Under the pieces are notes generated by a model. It did not search any database and had not been told where the DNA came from. It saw only the letters and a program-made list of their open reading frames with translations. This document shows positions 15,727 to 27,098 of a stretch of 64,000 nucleotides of DNA, one piece after another. The DNA lies in NCBI GenBank assembly GCA_963844205.1, contig CAWJNK010000001.1:1984001-2048000 (forward strand). Reading direction: 5' to 3'. Each line of letters begins with the position of its first letter. The stretch's first letter is position 1. This DNA is from DASSUW01 sp963844205 (GTDB lineage: Bacteria; Actinomycetota; Thermoleophilia; Solirubrobacterales; Solirubrobacteraceae). The position numbers and the translations under genes are program-made.

Positions 15727-16947
15727 TCAGCGGTCCAGCGGGCGGCCGATCGCAGCCGGCGGGATCGACCGGCCCACCACGCCCGCCACGGCGATCAGCG
15801 TGACGACGTAGGGGAGCGCCTGGAACAGCGTGGCGGCGGACTCGGAGAAGACGGGCAGTCGCTGCGCGAGCGCGCTGCAGAAGCCGAAGAGGCAGGCGAA
15901 GGCGAGCGCGCCGGTCGGCATCCAACGGCCGCAGATGAGCACGGCCAACGCGATGTAGCCGCGGCCCGCGGTCATGTCCTCGACGAACGAGCCGACGAAG
16001 CCGATCGACAGGTACGCGCCGCCGATGGCGGCCAGCATGCCCGAGATCCCCACCGCGGTGTAGCGCACGCGCACCGGCGACACGCCAGCGGTCTGTGCCG
16101 CGAGCGGGTTCTCGCCGACCGACCGGAGCCGCAGCCCCATCGGGGTCCGGAACACGATCAGCCACGTCAGGAAGCACGTCAGGAAGCCCAGCCAGATGAG
16201 GATGTTCATCTGGCCGATGACGTCCCCGACGAACGGGATGTCGTCGAGCAGCGGGATCGTGACGTCGGGCGCGCGCGGGATGTTGTCCGGCGTCCCTTCG
16301 GTGCCGTAGATGCTGACGTAGAAGAAGCCCGTGATGCCGGCCGCGAGGAAGTTCATCGCGAAGCCGGAGACGATCTGGTCGGCACGCAGCGTGACCGAGA
16401 AGAGCGCGTGGAGCAGGGCCAGGAGCAGGCCCGCGAACATCCCGATCAGCAGGCCGATCACCCACGAGCCGGTGACCTCGGCGCCCCACAGACCCCAGAA
16501 CGCGCCCATCAGCATCATGCCCTCGAGCCCGATGTTGATGACGCCGCTGCGCTCCGAGAACAGGCCGCCGAGCGAGGCGAACAGCAGCGGCGTGGCGTAG
16601 CGCAGCGTCGCGGCCAGCAGGGCCGACCACACGACCACGCGGTCGAGGTTCTCGACGCCCGACTTGGTCGCCGCGATGCCGCCGGCGACGCCGATGAGCG
16701 ACGCGGCCACCGCGCCCCAGCCGATCCGCTTCTCGTGGTGGCGCGCGGCCCAGAGACCGGCGGCGATGCCCCCGAGGCCGAGCAGGATGCTCGGGACCGG
16801 CGACCGGATGGTCAGTGGCGGGAGCGCGACGAAGAACGCGAGGAAGGCGAGCGCGATGCCGGCCCAGCCGACCCGGCGTACCGTGAGCCAGCCGCCGGGC
16901 TCCTCGTGCTCGACCGGCGGCGCCGGCCGCGGCTCCACCAGCGTCAT
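15727..16947 (-). CDS. Nucleoside ABC transporter permease (NupQ/YufQ type)
   Basis: Protein of 406 residues with about ten membrane helices. Contains SGVINIGLEGMMLMGAF, ADQIVSGFAMNFLAAGITGF and RLRSVGENPLAAQTAGV, typical of the second permease of BMP-type nucleoside importers. Last gene of the transporter set: its ATG overlaps the stop of the first permease by four bases. The N-terminus is extended by about 100 residues with extra helices compared with short homologues. Confidence 0.92.
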   Translation of the reverse strand: MTLVEPRPAPPVEHEEPGGWLTVRRVGWAGIALAFLAFFVALPPLTIRSPVPSILLGLGGIAAGLWAARHHEKRIGWGAVAASLIGVAGGIAATKSGVENLDRVVVWSALLAATLRYATPLLFASLGGLFSERSGVINIGLEGMMLMGAFWGLWGAEVTGSWVIGLLIGMFAGLLLALLHALFSVTLRADQIVSGFAMNFLAAGITGFFYVSIYGTEGTPDNIPRAPDVTIPLLDDIPFVGDVIGQMNILIWLGFLTCFLTWLIVFRTPMGLRLRSVGENPLAAQTAGVSPVRVRYTAVGISGMLAAIGGAYLSIGFVGSFVEDMTAGRGYIALAVLICGRWMPTGALAFACLFGFCSALAQRLPVFSESAATLFQALPYVVTLIAVAGVVGRSIPPAAIGRPLDR

Positions 16948-18139
16948 GCCGCCACCTCCACCGGCGGGGCGTCCTCGCGCCGGCGCAGCTTGGCCCGCAA
17001 CCGCCACAGGTACACGACGAGGATGTCGGCGCTGACCATCAGGATCACGAGGCCCTGGATGATCTCGGTCAGGTTCGACGCGAGCGCGGGCTCGAACACC
17101 GCCGGGTCGAGGTTGCGCACCGACGTGCCGGTGAGCAGCGCGCCGAAGAACAGCGCTGAGAAGAGAACGCCGACCGCCGTGTTGCGCCCGAGCAGGGCGA
17201 CGGCGATGCCGAGGAAGCCGATCGTGCTGGTCTGGACGTCGTTCGTCGCCACCCGGAACTGCCACCCGAGCACGTCGAGCGAGCCCGCGAGGCCGGCGAA
17301 CAGGCCGCAGACCGCCATCACGAGCACGTAGTTGCGGCCGACGGAGATGCCCGCCGCGCGTGCCGCCTCTGGGTTGAAGCCGACGGCGCGGACCTCGAAG
17401 CCGGTCCGCGTGCGGTTGAGCAGCACCCAGAAGACGACCAGGGCGGCGAGGGCGATGAAGATGCCGACATGCAACCCCTGGAGTTCGGGATCGCCCCAGA
17501 ACACCGGCAGCTTGGCGCCCTCCACGATGTCGTTGGACACCGGCACCGAGGTGTCGGTGTCGCTCTGAAGCGGCCCGCCCAGGCCGAACAGGAACATGCC
17601 CGTCCAGAGCGCCACGTAGTTCAGCATGATCGTCGAGATCACCTCGTGGGCGCCCGAGACCGCCTTCAGAAGGCCGGCGATCGCCCCCCACGCCGCGCCT
17701 CCCAGGACCGCGGCGACCATCGCGAGCAGGATGTGGAGCAGGGAGGGCATCGACGCGAACGACGAGCCGACCCAGACCGCGAAGAAGGTGCCGACCAGGT
17801 ACTGCCCCTGGCCGCCGATGTTGAACAGCCCGCACCGGAACGCGAACGCGACCGCCAGGCCGGTGAGGATCAGTGGGCAGGTCCAGATCAGCGTCTGCTG
17901 CAGGTTCAGCTCGGCGATGATCCGATCCTCTTCGTTGAACCACTGGAACGGGTTGAGGCCCGTGCCGTCGAAGATCGCCTTGTAGGTGTCGATCGGGTTG
18001 CCGCCGGTCACCAGAACGACCAGCCCGCCGACGATGAAGGCGAAGATGACCGTGATGATCGGCGTGATGATCCCGCCGCCGCGCAGGTAGGTCGACAGGC
18101 GGCCGGCGACGGTGACGGGGGCTTCGTCGTGCTCGACGC

Positions 18140-18143
<4 letters not shown>
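16944..18143 (-). CDS. Nucleoside ABC transporter permease (NupP/YufP type)
   Basis: Protein of 399 residues with about nine to ten membrane helices. CGLFNIGGQGQYLVGTF and GAHEVISTIMLNYVALW are hallmarks of the first permease of BMP-type importers. The ATG overlaps the ATPase stop by four bases, and its own stop overlaps the next permease. It forms a heterodimeric channel with the product of the 15727-16947 gene. Confidence 0.92.
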
Positions 18144-19672
<1,529 letters not shown>

Positions 19673-19695
19673 CGGCGTGTCCTTCTCTCTCCTGG

Positions 19696-20754
19696 CTACT
19701 TGACCTCCGCCGGGATGTCCGTGATCTCCCCGTCGATGATCTTCTGCTTGATCTCCTCCATCTGGTCGGCGAACTTCTCGCCGTCTGCGTTGAGCTTGCC
19801 GAGCCCGACGCCGTCGTTCTTGAGGTCGAAGATCTGGTCCTCGCCGCCGGCGAAGGTCCCGTCCTGGGCGGCCTTCGCCGTGTCGAACACCGCGACGTCG
19901 ACCTTCTTCTGCGCCGAGGTCAGGATGTGATCGCCGAGGTAGCCCTGGTCGGCGTCGACTCCGATGCCGAGGACGCCCTTCTCCTTCGCCGCGTCGAGCG
20001 CGCCGAGGCCGCACTGCCCCGCGACCTGGAAGACGACCTGCGAGCCCTCCGCGATCTGGTTGAGCGCGATCTCCTTGCACTTCGCCTGGTCGACGAAGTC
20101 CTGCGAGTAGCCGTTGAGCGTCTTCATCCCGCTCGCGGCCTCACCCGCGGCGGCCTGGTAGCCGGCGATGTAGGCGTCGACTGGCGGGATCTTCTGGCCG
20201 CCGACCGAGGAGATCACCTGGTCGCCGCCCTTGTCCTTGGTCACCAGCGCGGCGAGATAGCCGACGAGATAGCCGGCCTCGTTCTCCTTGAACAGCAGGC
20301 CGCGCACATTGCCCGGCTTGCCCTTCAGGCCCGCCTGCGGGAAGTCGATGATCGCGAAGTTCGTGTCCGGGAACTTCTTCGCCACCGTGGCGACCGCGTC
20401 GGCCATCAGGAAGCCCACGCCGACCACGAGGTCGACCTTCTGCTGCGCGAGGCGAGACAGGTTCGGCACGTAGTCCGCGTTGGACTCCGACGTGACCACC
20501 TGGCCTTCGACGCCGAGCTCGGACTTGGCCCGCTCGAGGCCCTCGTTCGCGAGCTGGTTGAACGAGCGGTCGTTCAGACCGCCGATGTCGGTCACGAGGC
20601 CGACCTTGATCGCCGGCTTCTCCTCGGTCTGACCGCCCGAGGCACCGCTGCCGCCTCCGCCGTCGTCGTCATCGTCGCCGCATCCGGCGGCGACGACTCC
20701 CAGAATGAGCACGAATGCCGCCAGCAACATGGCGGCGAGGCTGCGCTTTGGCAC
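19696..20754 (-). CDS. BMP-family nucleoside-binding lipoprotein
   Basis: Protein of 352 residues. Signal peptide with lipobox VAAGC (Cys25), then a flexible acidic/glycine linker (DDDDDGGGGSGASGG), then a BMP/PnrA-type binding domain starting IKVGLVTDIGGLNDRSFNQLA and including VVGVGFLMADAVATVA and DADQG. Known members bind purine or other nucleosides outside the cell and deliver them to NupPQ-type permeases. First gene of the transporter cluster, and likely co-transcribed with the salvage enzymes upstream (42 bp gap). Confidence 0.93.
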   Translation of the reverse strand: MPKRSLAAMLLAAFVLILGVVAAGCGDDDDDGGGGSGASGGQTEEKPAIKVGLVTDIGGLNDRSFNQLANEGLERAKSELGVEGQVVTSESNADYVPNLSRLAQQKVDLVVGVGFLMADAVATVAKKFPDTNFAIIDFPQAGLKGKPGNVRGLLFKENEAGYLVGYLAALVTKDKGGDQVISSVGGQKIPPVDAYIAGYQAAAGEAASGMKTLNGYSQDFVDQAKCKEIALNQIAEGSQVVFQVAGQCGLGALDAAKEKGVLGIGVDADQGYLGDHILTSAQKKVDVAVFDTAKAAQDGTFAGGEDQIFDLKNDGVGLGKLNADGEKFADQMEEIKQKIIDGEITDIPAEVK

Positions 20755-20796
20755 TTCTGCCCTCCGATGGAAAGTGTCCTTTGAGGCGGCGGCAGC

Positions 20797-21810
20797 CTAA
20801 TCGGTCCTGCGACTGCCGGGGAAATCCAGTCCTGCGAGCAGGCCCTCCTTCACCGCATCATCCGCAAAACCGGCCTCCACGGCGAGCCGCGTGACCTCGA
20901 TCAGCTGTTCCTCCTCCAAGCCGTGCCACTTGCGCGCCACGGCGTACTCTGCGCCGATACTACAGCCGAAGTAGGGCGGATCGTCAGAGCCGAGCGTCAC
21001 CCGCACTCCGGCCTCCCGGAGCGCACCAAGCGGATGGTCCGCATAGCTCGGGAAGACCCCGGTGGCCACGTTCGAGCTCGGACAGACCTCCAGCACGAGC
21101 CCGCGCTCGGCGAGCTCGGCGACCAGCCGGGGGTCCTCGATCGCGCGCACGCCGTGCGACATCCGAGCGATCGGCAGTTCGAGGGCGGCGCGCACCGAGT
21201 CGGGACCGTCGTGCTCGCCGGCGTGGACGGTGCAGCCGAGGCCCGAGCCGGAGGCGATCTCGTACGCGCGCCCGAACAGGCTCGCCGGCCACGCCGCCTC
21301 GTCGCCGACGAGGTTGAAGCCGACCACGTACGGGTGGCGGTCGTCGGCGTGGCGGCGGGCGATCGCCTCCGCGGCCTCGACCCCGAGGTTGCGCACGGCG
21401 GCGATCACGATCCGGGCCTCGATGCCGTGCTCGTCGCGCGCGTCGTCGATGCCCTGGGCGATCCCCGCGTAGTGCTCGGCGTCGGACAGGCCGACCGCGG
21501 CGGCGTGGTCGGGCGACGCGATGACCTCGACGTACACGGCGCCCTCCGCTGCACACGAGGCCAGGTACTCGAACGTCACGTCGCGGTAGTCCTCGGGTGT
21601 CCGGATGACGCTGGCGGCGAGGTCGTACGTGCGCAGGAAGTGCAGGAAGTCGCTCCACTCGAACTCGTCGTCGGACTTGAAGACCCCCTCGGGGACCGTC
21701 ATGCCGTTGCGCTGCGCGAGCCGGCGGATGAGCCCGGGCGGGGCGGTCCCTTCGAGGTGCACATGCAGCTCCGCCTTGGGAAGCGTGGTGTCGGCCTCGG
21801 GGACGATCAC
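20797..21810 (-). CDS. add: Adenosine deaminase
   Basis: Protein of 337 residues with the metal-binding HVHLEG (His16, His18), CTVHAGEHDG, a catalytic-region SHGVRAIED, and LGSDDPPYFG carrying the final metal-binding aspartates. It deaminates adenosine or deoxyadenosine to inosine. The GTG start overlaps the stop of the pyrimidine nucleoside phosphorylase gene by four bases (GTGA). Some members of this family act on other aminopurines, so the substrate is inferred from context. Confidence 0.92.
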   Translation of the reverse strand: MIVPEADTTLPKAELHVHLEGTAPPGLIRRLAQRNGMTVPEGVFKSDDEFEWSDFLHFLRTYDLAASVIRTPEDYRDVTFEYLASCAAEGAVYVEVIASPDHAAAVGLSDAEHYAGIAQGIDDARDEHGIEARIVIAAVRNLGVEAAEAIARRHADDRHPYVVGFNLVGDEAAWPASLFGRAYEIASGSGLGCTVHAGEHDGPDSVRAALELPIARMSHGVRAIEDPRLVAELAERGLVLEVCPSSNVATGVFPSYADHPLGALREAGVRVTLGSDDPPYFGCSIGAEYAVARKWHGLEEEQLIEVTRLAVEAGFADDAVKEGLLAGLDFPGSRRTD

Positions 21811-23099
21811 TCGACCCTCCCGGCGACCACGGGCCGCTCCGGGGGCGCCTGGCCGCCGACCTGCACGGCCTCGTTCAGCGCCCGGACGGCCTCGTCCGCG
21901 GACGCCTCGTCGGCGGCGTGCACGATCGCGAGCGGGCGATCGGGCCCGACCTCGGCGCCCACGGGGGCGATCTCGGTGAGCCCGACGGCGGGGTCGATGC
22001 GGTCGTCCTCGCGGCGGCGGTTGCCGCCCAGGCCGGTGACCGCGAGGCCGACGGCGCGGCAGTCCATCCGCTCGACGACGCCGGGACGGTCGGGGTCGGC
22101 CGCGCGGGTGACGGGCGCGGTCGGGAGATCGGGGCGCTCGAGGAGGTCCGCGGGCCCGCCCAGCGCGGCGACCATCGCGGCGAAGCGCTCGGCGGCGGCG
22201 CCCGAGTCGAGCGCCCGCTCGGCGGCGGCCCGGCCGTCCTCGGCGAGCCCGGCCTGCTCGAGCAGCGACGCCGCGAGCGCGATCGTCACCTCGTGCAGCC
22301 GCGGCTCGCGGGCGGCGCCGGTGAGATAGTCGACCGCCTCGCGCACCTCGACGGCGTTGCCCGCCGTCGTCCCCAGCACCTCGTCCATGTCCGTGAGCAG
22401 CGCCACGGTCGGCAGCCCGGCCCCGCCCGCGACGTCGACGAGCGCGCGCGCCAGCTCCTCGGCGGCGTCGCGCCCCGGCAGGAACGCACCGGACCCGAAC
22501 TTGACGTCCATGACCAGCGCGTCGAGCCCGGCGGCGAGCTTCTTGGAGAGGATCGACGCGACGATCAGCGGGATCGACTCGACCGTCCCGGTGGCGTCGC
22601 GGATCGCGTACAACCGGCGGTCGGCGGGCGCCACCTCGCCGGTCTGGCCGACGATCGCACAGCCGACCTCGGCCACCACCCGCTGCAGGCGGCCGACGTC
22701 CGGCCGCGTGTCGTAGCCGGGCACGGTGTCGAGCTTGTCGAGCGTGCCGCCGGTGTGGCCGAGGCCGCGGCCGGAGATCATCGGCACCGCGCCGCCGCAG
22801 GCCGCGACGATCGGCGCCAGCATCAGCGAGACCTTGTCGCCCACGCCGCCGGTCGAGTGCTTGTCGACCACCGGCCGGTCGAGGTCCCACTCGAGCACCT
22901 CGCCCGAGCGGGTCATCGCGGACGTCAGCGCCACGCGCTCGCCAGGCTCCATGCCGCGCAGGAACATCGCCATCGCGAGCGCGCCGACCTGGGCGTCCGA
23001 GAGCGAGCCGTCGGTGATCCCGGCGACGAGGAACCCGATCTCCTCGGTGGTGAGCGCGTGGCCGTCGCGCTTGCGGCGGATGACTTCAGCCGCGAGCAC
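21807..23099 (-). CDS. deoA: Thymidine / pyrimidine-nucleoside phosphorylase
   Basis: Protein of 430 residues. Contains DKHSTGGVGDKVSL (phosphate loop), ISGRGLGHTGGTLDKL and DVKFGSGAF, all of the thymidine phosphorylase family. It splits thymidine, deoxyuridine or uridine with phosphate to the base and sugar-1-phosphate. Thymidine versus broad pyrimidine specificity cannot be decided from motifs alone. It overlaps the upstream purine nucleoside phosphorylase gene by 14 bp. Confidence 0.93.
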   Translation of the reverse strand: MLAAEVIRRKRDGHALTTEEIGFLVAGITDGSLSDAQVGALAMAMFLRGMEPGERVALTSAMTRSGEVLEWDLDRPVVDKHSTGGVGDKVSLMLAPIVAACGGAVPMISGRGLGHTGGTLDKLDTVPGYDTRPDVGRLQRVVAEVGCAIVGQTGEVAPADRRLYAIRDATGTVESIPLIVASILSKKLAAGLDALVMDVKFGSGAFLPGRDAAEELARALVDVAGGAGLPTVALLTDMDEVLGTTAGNAVEVREAVDYLTGAAREPRLHEVTIALAASLLEQAGLAEDGRAAAERALDSGAAAERFAAMVAALGGPADLLERPDLPTAPVTRAADPDRPGVVERMDCRAVGLAVTGLGGNRRREDDRIDPAVGLTEIAPVGAEVGPDRPLAIVHAADEASADEAVRALNEAVQVGGQAPPERPVVAGRVE

Positions 23100-23877
23100 C
23101 GTAGGTCTCGCAGAAGCCGATGATGAGCCGCGTGAGGCCGCCGGCCGCCTGGTTGGCGTAGCGCAGCGTCTGCTCGTGCGAGAGCGCCTCGCCGCCCATG
23201 CCCTCGGCGAGGTTGGTGATCGCCGAGACGGCGACCACGCGAAGGCCGGCGTGGCGGGCGAGGATCACCTCGGGGACCGTTGACATGCCGACCGCGTCGG
23301 CGCCGAGGGTGCGGAACGCGCGGATCTCCGCGGGGGTCTCGAAGCTCGGGCCGGCCGTGGCGAGGTAGACGCCCTCGGCGAGCGGGATGCCGAGGCCGGC
23401 GGCGGTCTCGTGCAGGATCGCGCGCAGCTCGGGGTCGTAGGCGTCGCGCAGGCTCGGGAAGCGCGGCCCGATCGCGTCGTCGTTCGGGCCGGTCAGCGGG
23501 TTGACGCCCAGCATGTTGATGTGGTCGGCGATCGCCATCAGCGAGCCGGGGCCGACCTCCGCGTTCAGCGAGCCCGCGGCGTTCGTGACGAACAGGGCGT
23601 CCGCGCCGGCCTCCTTGAGCGCGCGCACCGGGCCGCGCATGGCGCCGGGATCGCCGCCCTCGTAGACGTGCCGGCGGCCCTGCAGGCAGGCGACCGGCAC
23701 GCCGGCCAGCGTGCCGAGCGCGAGCGTGCCGGCATGCCCATGGACGCTCGGCTGCGGGAAGTCCGGCAGGTCGGCGTAGGAGATGACCTCGGCGTTCTCG
23801 AGCGCCTCCGCGACGGCGCCGAGCCCGGAGCCGAGGATGATCCCGAGCCGCGGGGCCCGCTCCGCGATGGCGCTCAT
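23086..23877 (-). CDS. Purine nucleoside phosphorylase
   Basis: Protein of 263 residues of the trimeric PNP (NP-I) family. Contains GIILGSGLGAVAEAL, GRRHVYEGG, FVTNAAGSLN, YLATAGPSFETPAEIRAFRTLGADAVGMSTVPE. It converts (deoxy)inosine or guanosine and phosphate to base and sugar-1-phosphate. The ATG overlaps the CYTH-CDA stop by four bases. It takes the inosine produced by the adenosine deaminase of the same operon. Confidence 0.93.
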   Translation of the reverse strand: MSAIAERAPRLGIILGSGLGAVAEALENAEVISYADLPDFPQPSVHGHAGTLALGTLAGVPVACLQGRRHVYEGGDPGAMRGPVRALKEAGADALFVTNAAGSLNAEVGPGSLMAIADHINMLGVNPLTGPNDDAIGPRFPSLRDAYDPELRAILHETAAGLGIPLAEGVYLATAGPSFETPAEIRAFRTLGADAVGMSTVPEVILARHAGLRVVAVSAITNLAEGMGGEALSHEQTLRYANQAAGGLTRLIIGFCETYGARG

Positions 23878-24776
23878 TCCGGCAGGAACTCCGGGCCGAA
23901 CGACAGCGGCAGCAGCGACTCGAGCGTCGCCGACCGGCGCTCGCCGCCCGCCGAGCACAGGTGGACGGTGGCGTCGAGCGGCATGAACTCGCGCAGCCGC
24001 TGGCGGCAGCCGCCGCACGGCACGCAGATCTCGTCCGAGTCGGCGATCACCGCCGCCTCCAGCACCTTCGTGCGGCCGCCGGCTACGAGCACGCCGATCG
24101 CCGAGGCCTCGGCGCACTGCCCCTGCGGATAGGCCGCGTTCTCGACGTTGGCGGCGGCGTGGATGGAGCCGTCCTCGGCGCGGAGGGCGGCGCCGACCCG
24201 GAAGCGCGAGTACGGCGCATAGGCGCGGCCCATCGCCTCACGGGCGGCCGCCACGAGCGCGTCGGGGCCGAGCAGCCGGTCCGAGTAGGAGTCGGTGAGG
24301 ACCTGGTCGATGCCGAGCGCCGCCTGCAGGTGAGCGACCTTCTCGCGCTCGGGCGCAAGGTCCGAGTCGGGCGGCGCGACGGCCTCGAGCTCCACGAACG
24401 AGCCGAGACCGTCCACGGTGTCGAGGTGGATGCGCACGCCGTCCCACAGGAAGAGATGCCGCTCCTTGTCGACGACGACGAGCGTGCCGAGCGCGGCGTC
24501 GAGCGAGGCGCGCAGCTCGTCCGGGTCCTCGACCGGGGTCAGCCGGTAGCGGCTCTCGCGCGCCTCGGCGGCGTCCGGCCGGTCGTACTGGATCAGCGCC
24601 GCGCCGCCGGGGTCCTCCTCGCGCAGCTTGAGCCGCCCCGCGCGGGCGCGGAAGTACGTGTCGCGCTGGCGCAGCACGCCGCGGTCCTCCGCCCCGAGCT
24701 CCCGGCAGACGGCGAGCGAGCGCGCGGGATCCGGGTCGAGCGCCTTGAGCTCGACGTTGCGGCGGGGCGTGGACAC
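23874..24776 (-). CDS. Fusion of a CYTH phosphatase/cyclase domain and cytidine deaminase
   Basis: Protein of 300 residues with two domains. Residues 1-170 are a CYTH (class IV adenylate cyclase / thiamine triphosphatase) barrel: NVELKA near the N-terminus, YFRARAGRLKLRE, SRYRL, KERHLFLWDGVRIHLDTVDGLGSFVELEAV. Residues about 172-300 are a complete cytidine deaminase: YAPYSRFRVGAAL, CAEASAIG (catalytic Glu, zinc Cys) and PCGGCRQRL (zinc ligands). First gene of the salvage operon. The deaminase role fits the context; the CYTH domain points to a triphosphate or cyclic nucleotide, substrate unknown. Start is GTG. Confidence 0.9.
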   Translation of the reverse strand: MSTPRRNVELKALDPDPARSLAVCRELGAEDRGVLRQRDTYFRARAGRLKLREEDPGGAALIQYDRPDAAEARESRYRLTPVEDPDELRASLDAALGTLVVVDKERHLFLWDGVRIHLDTVDGLGSFVELEAVAPPDSDLAPEREKVAHLQAALGIDQVLTDSYSDRLLGPDALVAAAREAMGRAYAPYSRFRVGAALRAEDGSIHAAANVENAAYPQGQCAEASAIGVLVAGGRTKVLEAAVIADSDEICVPCGGCRQRLREFMPLDATVHLCSAGGERRSATLESLLPLSFGPEFLPE

Positions 24777-24829
24777 CCGCGCGAGCCTAATCGAACGGCG
24801 CGCGGCTCCGCCTAGTAGGTTCCGCAGCG

Positions 24830-25459
24830 ATGGAGGGGGTCACGGTTGTCGACCATGTGCTGTTGCGCCGGCTCGTGTCGATCCTGCGCGACCGGAGCAC
24901 GCCGCACGGCGTGTTCCGGCAGACGCTCGACGACGCGGCCATGATCCTCGCCTACGAGGCGATGCGCGGGCTGCGGCACGACGAGTACGAGCTGCAGACG
25001 CCGCTCGAGCCGGCGCAGGGCACCCGGCTGGCTGACGAGGTCGTGCTGGTCGCGATCCTGCGGGCGGGGCTCGGGCTCGTCGACGGCTTCCTGCGGCTGG
25101 TGCCCGACGCCCGCGTCGGCCACCTCGGCATGTACCGCGACGAGGAGGCGCTGCGGCCGGTCGGCTACTACGAGAACATCCCGTCCGGCGTGGCGGACGC
25201 CGAGGTCTTCGTCGTGGACCCGATGCTCGCCACCGGCGGCAGCTCGACCCAGGCCATCGCTCGCATGAAGCGGGCGGGGGCGAAGCGGATCACGTTCGTG
25301 TGCCTGGTCGCGGCGCCGGAGGGCGTGAAGGCCCTGCGGAGCGCCCATCCCGAGGTTCCGATCCTCACCGCCGCCCTCGACCGCGAGCTGGACGGCAACG
25401 GCTACATCCGTCCCGGGCTTGGAGACGCCGGCGATCGCATCTTCGGAACCGACCGCTGA
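24830..25459 (+). CDS. upp: Uracil phosphoribosyltransferase
   Basis: Protein of 209 residues of standard length. Contains VLRAGLG-like AILRAGLGLVDG, the PRPP-binding VFVVDPMLATGGSS, and a C-terminal uracil-binding tail GYIRPGLGDAGDRIFGT. It makes UMP from uracil and PRPP, using the uracil released by the pyrimidine phosphorylase. It is divergent from the salvage operon across 53 bp, so a shared regulator is possible. The start ATG at 24830 follows only weak ribosome-binding bases. Confidence 0.95.
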   Translation: MEGVTVVDHVLLRRLVSILRDRSTPHGVFRQTLDDAAMILAYEAMRGLRHDEYELQTPLEPAQGTRLADEVVLVAILRAGLGLVDGFLRLVPDARVGHLGMYRDEEALRPVGYYENIPSGVADAEVFVVDPMLATGGSSTQAIARMKRAGAKRITFVCLVAAPEGVKALRSAHPEVPILTAALDRELDGNGYIRPGLGDAGDRIFGTDR

Positions 25460-27098
25460 CGACGAGCGGCGGTTCCGCCTGCTCGTCGACGCCAACGTCG
25501 TCGGCGTCACGATCTCGGACGACGAGCGGGTTCTCGAGTCCAACGACGCCTGGCTGCAGATCGTCGGCCGCACGCGCGAGGAGCTCGAGCGCGGCGAGAT
25601 CAGCTGGCGCGCGCTGACGGCGCCGGAGTGGGCGGCGCAGGACGACCAGGTCACGCGCAAGCTCGACGCCGAGGGATGGGTGGCGCCGTACGAGAAGGAG
25701 TACGTCCGGCCCGACGGCACGCGCGCTCCGGTCCTGCTCAGCGGCGTCACGCTCGGCCGCAACCCGCTGCGCGTGGTCGCGATCGTGATCGACCTCTCCG
25801 AGCGCTACGCGGCGGACCGCGATCGCGAGCTGCTGCTCGCCCGCGAGCGCGAGGCGCGCCGCGAGGCCGAGCTGTCGGCGGACCGGATCGCGCGGCTCCA
25901 GCGCGTGACCGCCGCACTGTCGGCGGCGAGCACGGCCGACGAGGTCGGCGAGGTGGTCGTCGGGCAGGCGGTCGACGACTTCTATGCGGCCGCCGGAGCG
26001 CTCGCCTTCCGCGTCGGCGACGAGGTCCACATGCGCTACGACCGCGGGTTCGAGGACACGGTGATGGCCGCGTGGCGGCGGTACCCGCTGCACCTCGACG
26101 CGCCGGTGTGCGATGCGCTGCGGTCCGGCGAGCCGGTGTACCTCGAGACGCTCGACGACTGGGACCGCTATCCCGAGCTGCGGGCCGCGATCACGGGCGC
26201 CTTCGAGTCGATGGTCGTCATCCCGATCGCGTTCGGCGGCCGCGTGTTCGCCGCGCTCGTGCTCTGCAGCCGGACGGCGCGGCGGTTCATGGCGGGCGAC
26301 CGCGCGTTCCTCGGCGCGCTCGCCGACCAGGCCGCGAACGCCCTCGAGCGCGCGCGGCTGTACGAGGAGCGCGCGTACGTCGCCCGGACGCTGCAGCAGG
26401 GGCTCCTGCCCGACCAGCTCGCCGAGATCCCCGGGATGGAGGTCGCCATCCGCTACCACTCGATCGCCGACGGCGGCCGGGTGGGCGGCGACTGGTACGA
26501 CTGCTTCGACATGTCGCCCGACCGCTGGCTGGTGGCGGTTGGCGACGTGGCGGGCAAGGGCACCGCGGCAGCGGTGCTGACCGGGCTCGCGCGGCACACG
26601 CTGCGCGCGATCGCGTTGCGCGACGACCGGCCCGACGACATGCTGCGGTTCCTCAACGAGGCGCTGCTCCGGCAGTCGTCGGAGTCCGCGTTCTGCACGA
26701 TCGGGCTCGTGCGGCTCGACCGCGTCGACGGTCGCTTCGAGGCCTGTCTGGCGTTCGGCGGGCATCCCTATCCGCTGCTCGTGCGGGAGGGAGGCCGGGC
26801 GGAGGACGTCGTCGTCCGGGGGACGCTGCTCGGGGTCGAGGCCGAGCCCGTGGTCGAGCCGGTCAATCTGACGCTCGTGGCTGGCGACACGCTCGTCCTC
26901 TACACAGACGGCGTGGTGGACGCTCGCGGCGCAGCCGGCGGCCGGTTCGGCGAGGGCCGCCTGCGCGCGGCCGTGGAGGGGGCCGCCGGTGGCTCGGCGG
27001 AGGCGGTGGCGGAGGCGGTCGACCAGGCGGTGGCCGCCTTCGAGCCCGAGCGGACGCGCGACGACCGCGCGATCCTGGTCCTGCGGGTCAGCGGCTGA
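25419..27098 (+). CDS. PAS-GAF-PP2C (SpoIIE/RsbU-type) phosphatase
   Basis: Protein of 559 residues with a PAS domain (about 15-135), a short coiled-coil linker, a GAF domain (about 160-310) and a PP2C phosphatase domain (about 325-559) with GGDWYDCF, VGDVAGKGT, LYTDGVVDARG and DDRAILVL, the metal-binding residues of RsbU-type phosphatases. Such proteins dephosphorylate anti-anti-sigma factors in response to a ligand or light. The start is TTG at 25419, overlapping the end of upp by 41 bp; no better start precedes the PAS core. It is soluble. Confidence 0.88.
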   Translation: METPAIASSEPTADDERRFRLLVDANVVGVTISDDERVLESNDAWLQIVGRTREELERGEISWRALTAPEWAAQDDQVTRKLDAEGWVAPYEKEYVRPDGTRAPVLLSGVTLGRNPLRVVAIVIDLSERYAADRDRELLLAREREARREAELSADRIARLQRVTAALSAASTADEVGEVVVGQAVDDFYAAAGALAFRVGDEVHMRYDRGFEDTVMAAWRRYPLHLDAPVCDALRSGEPVYLETLDDWDRYPELRAAITGAFESMVVIPIAFGGRVFAALVLCSRTARRFMAGDRAFLGALADQAANALERARLYEERAYVARTLQQGLLPDQLAEIPGMEVAIRYHSIADGGRVGGDWYDCFDMSPDRWLVAVGDVAGKGTAAAVLTGLARHTLRAIALRDDRPDDMLRFLNEALLRQSSESAFCTIGLVRLDRVDGRFEACLAFGGHPYPLLVREGGRAEDVVVRGTLLGVEAEPVVEPVNLTLVAGDTLVLYTDGVVDARGAAGGRFGEGRLRAAVEGAAGGSAEAVAEAVDQAVAAFEPERTRDDRAILVLRVSG

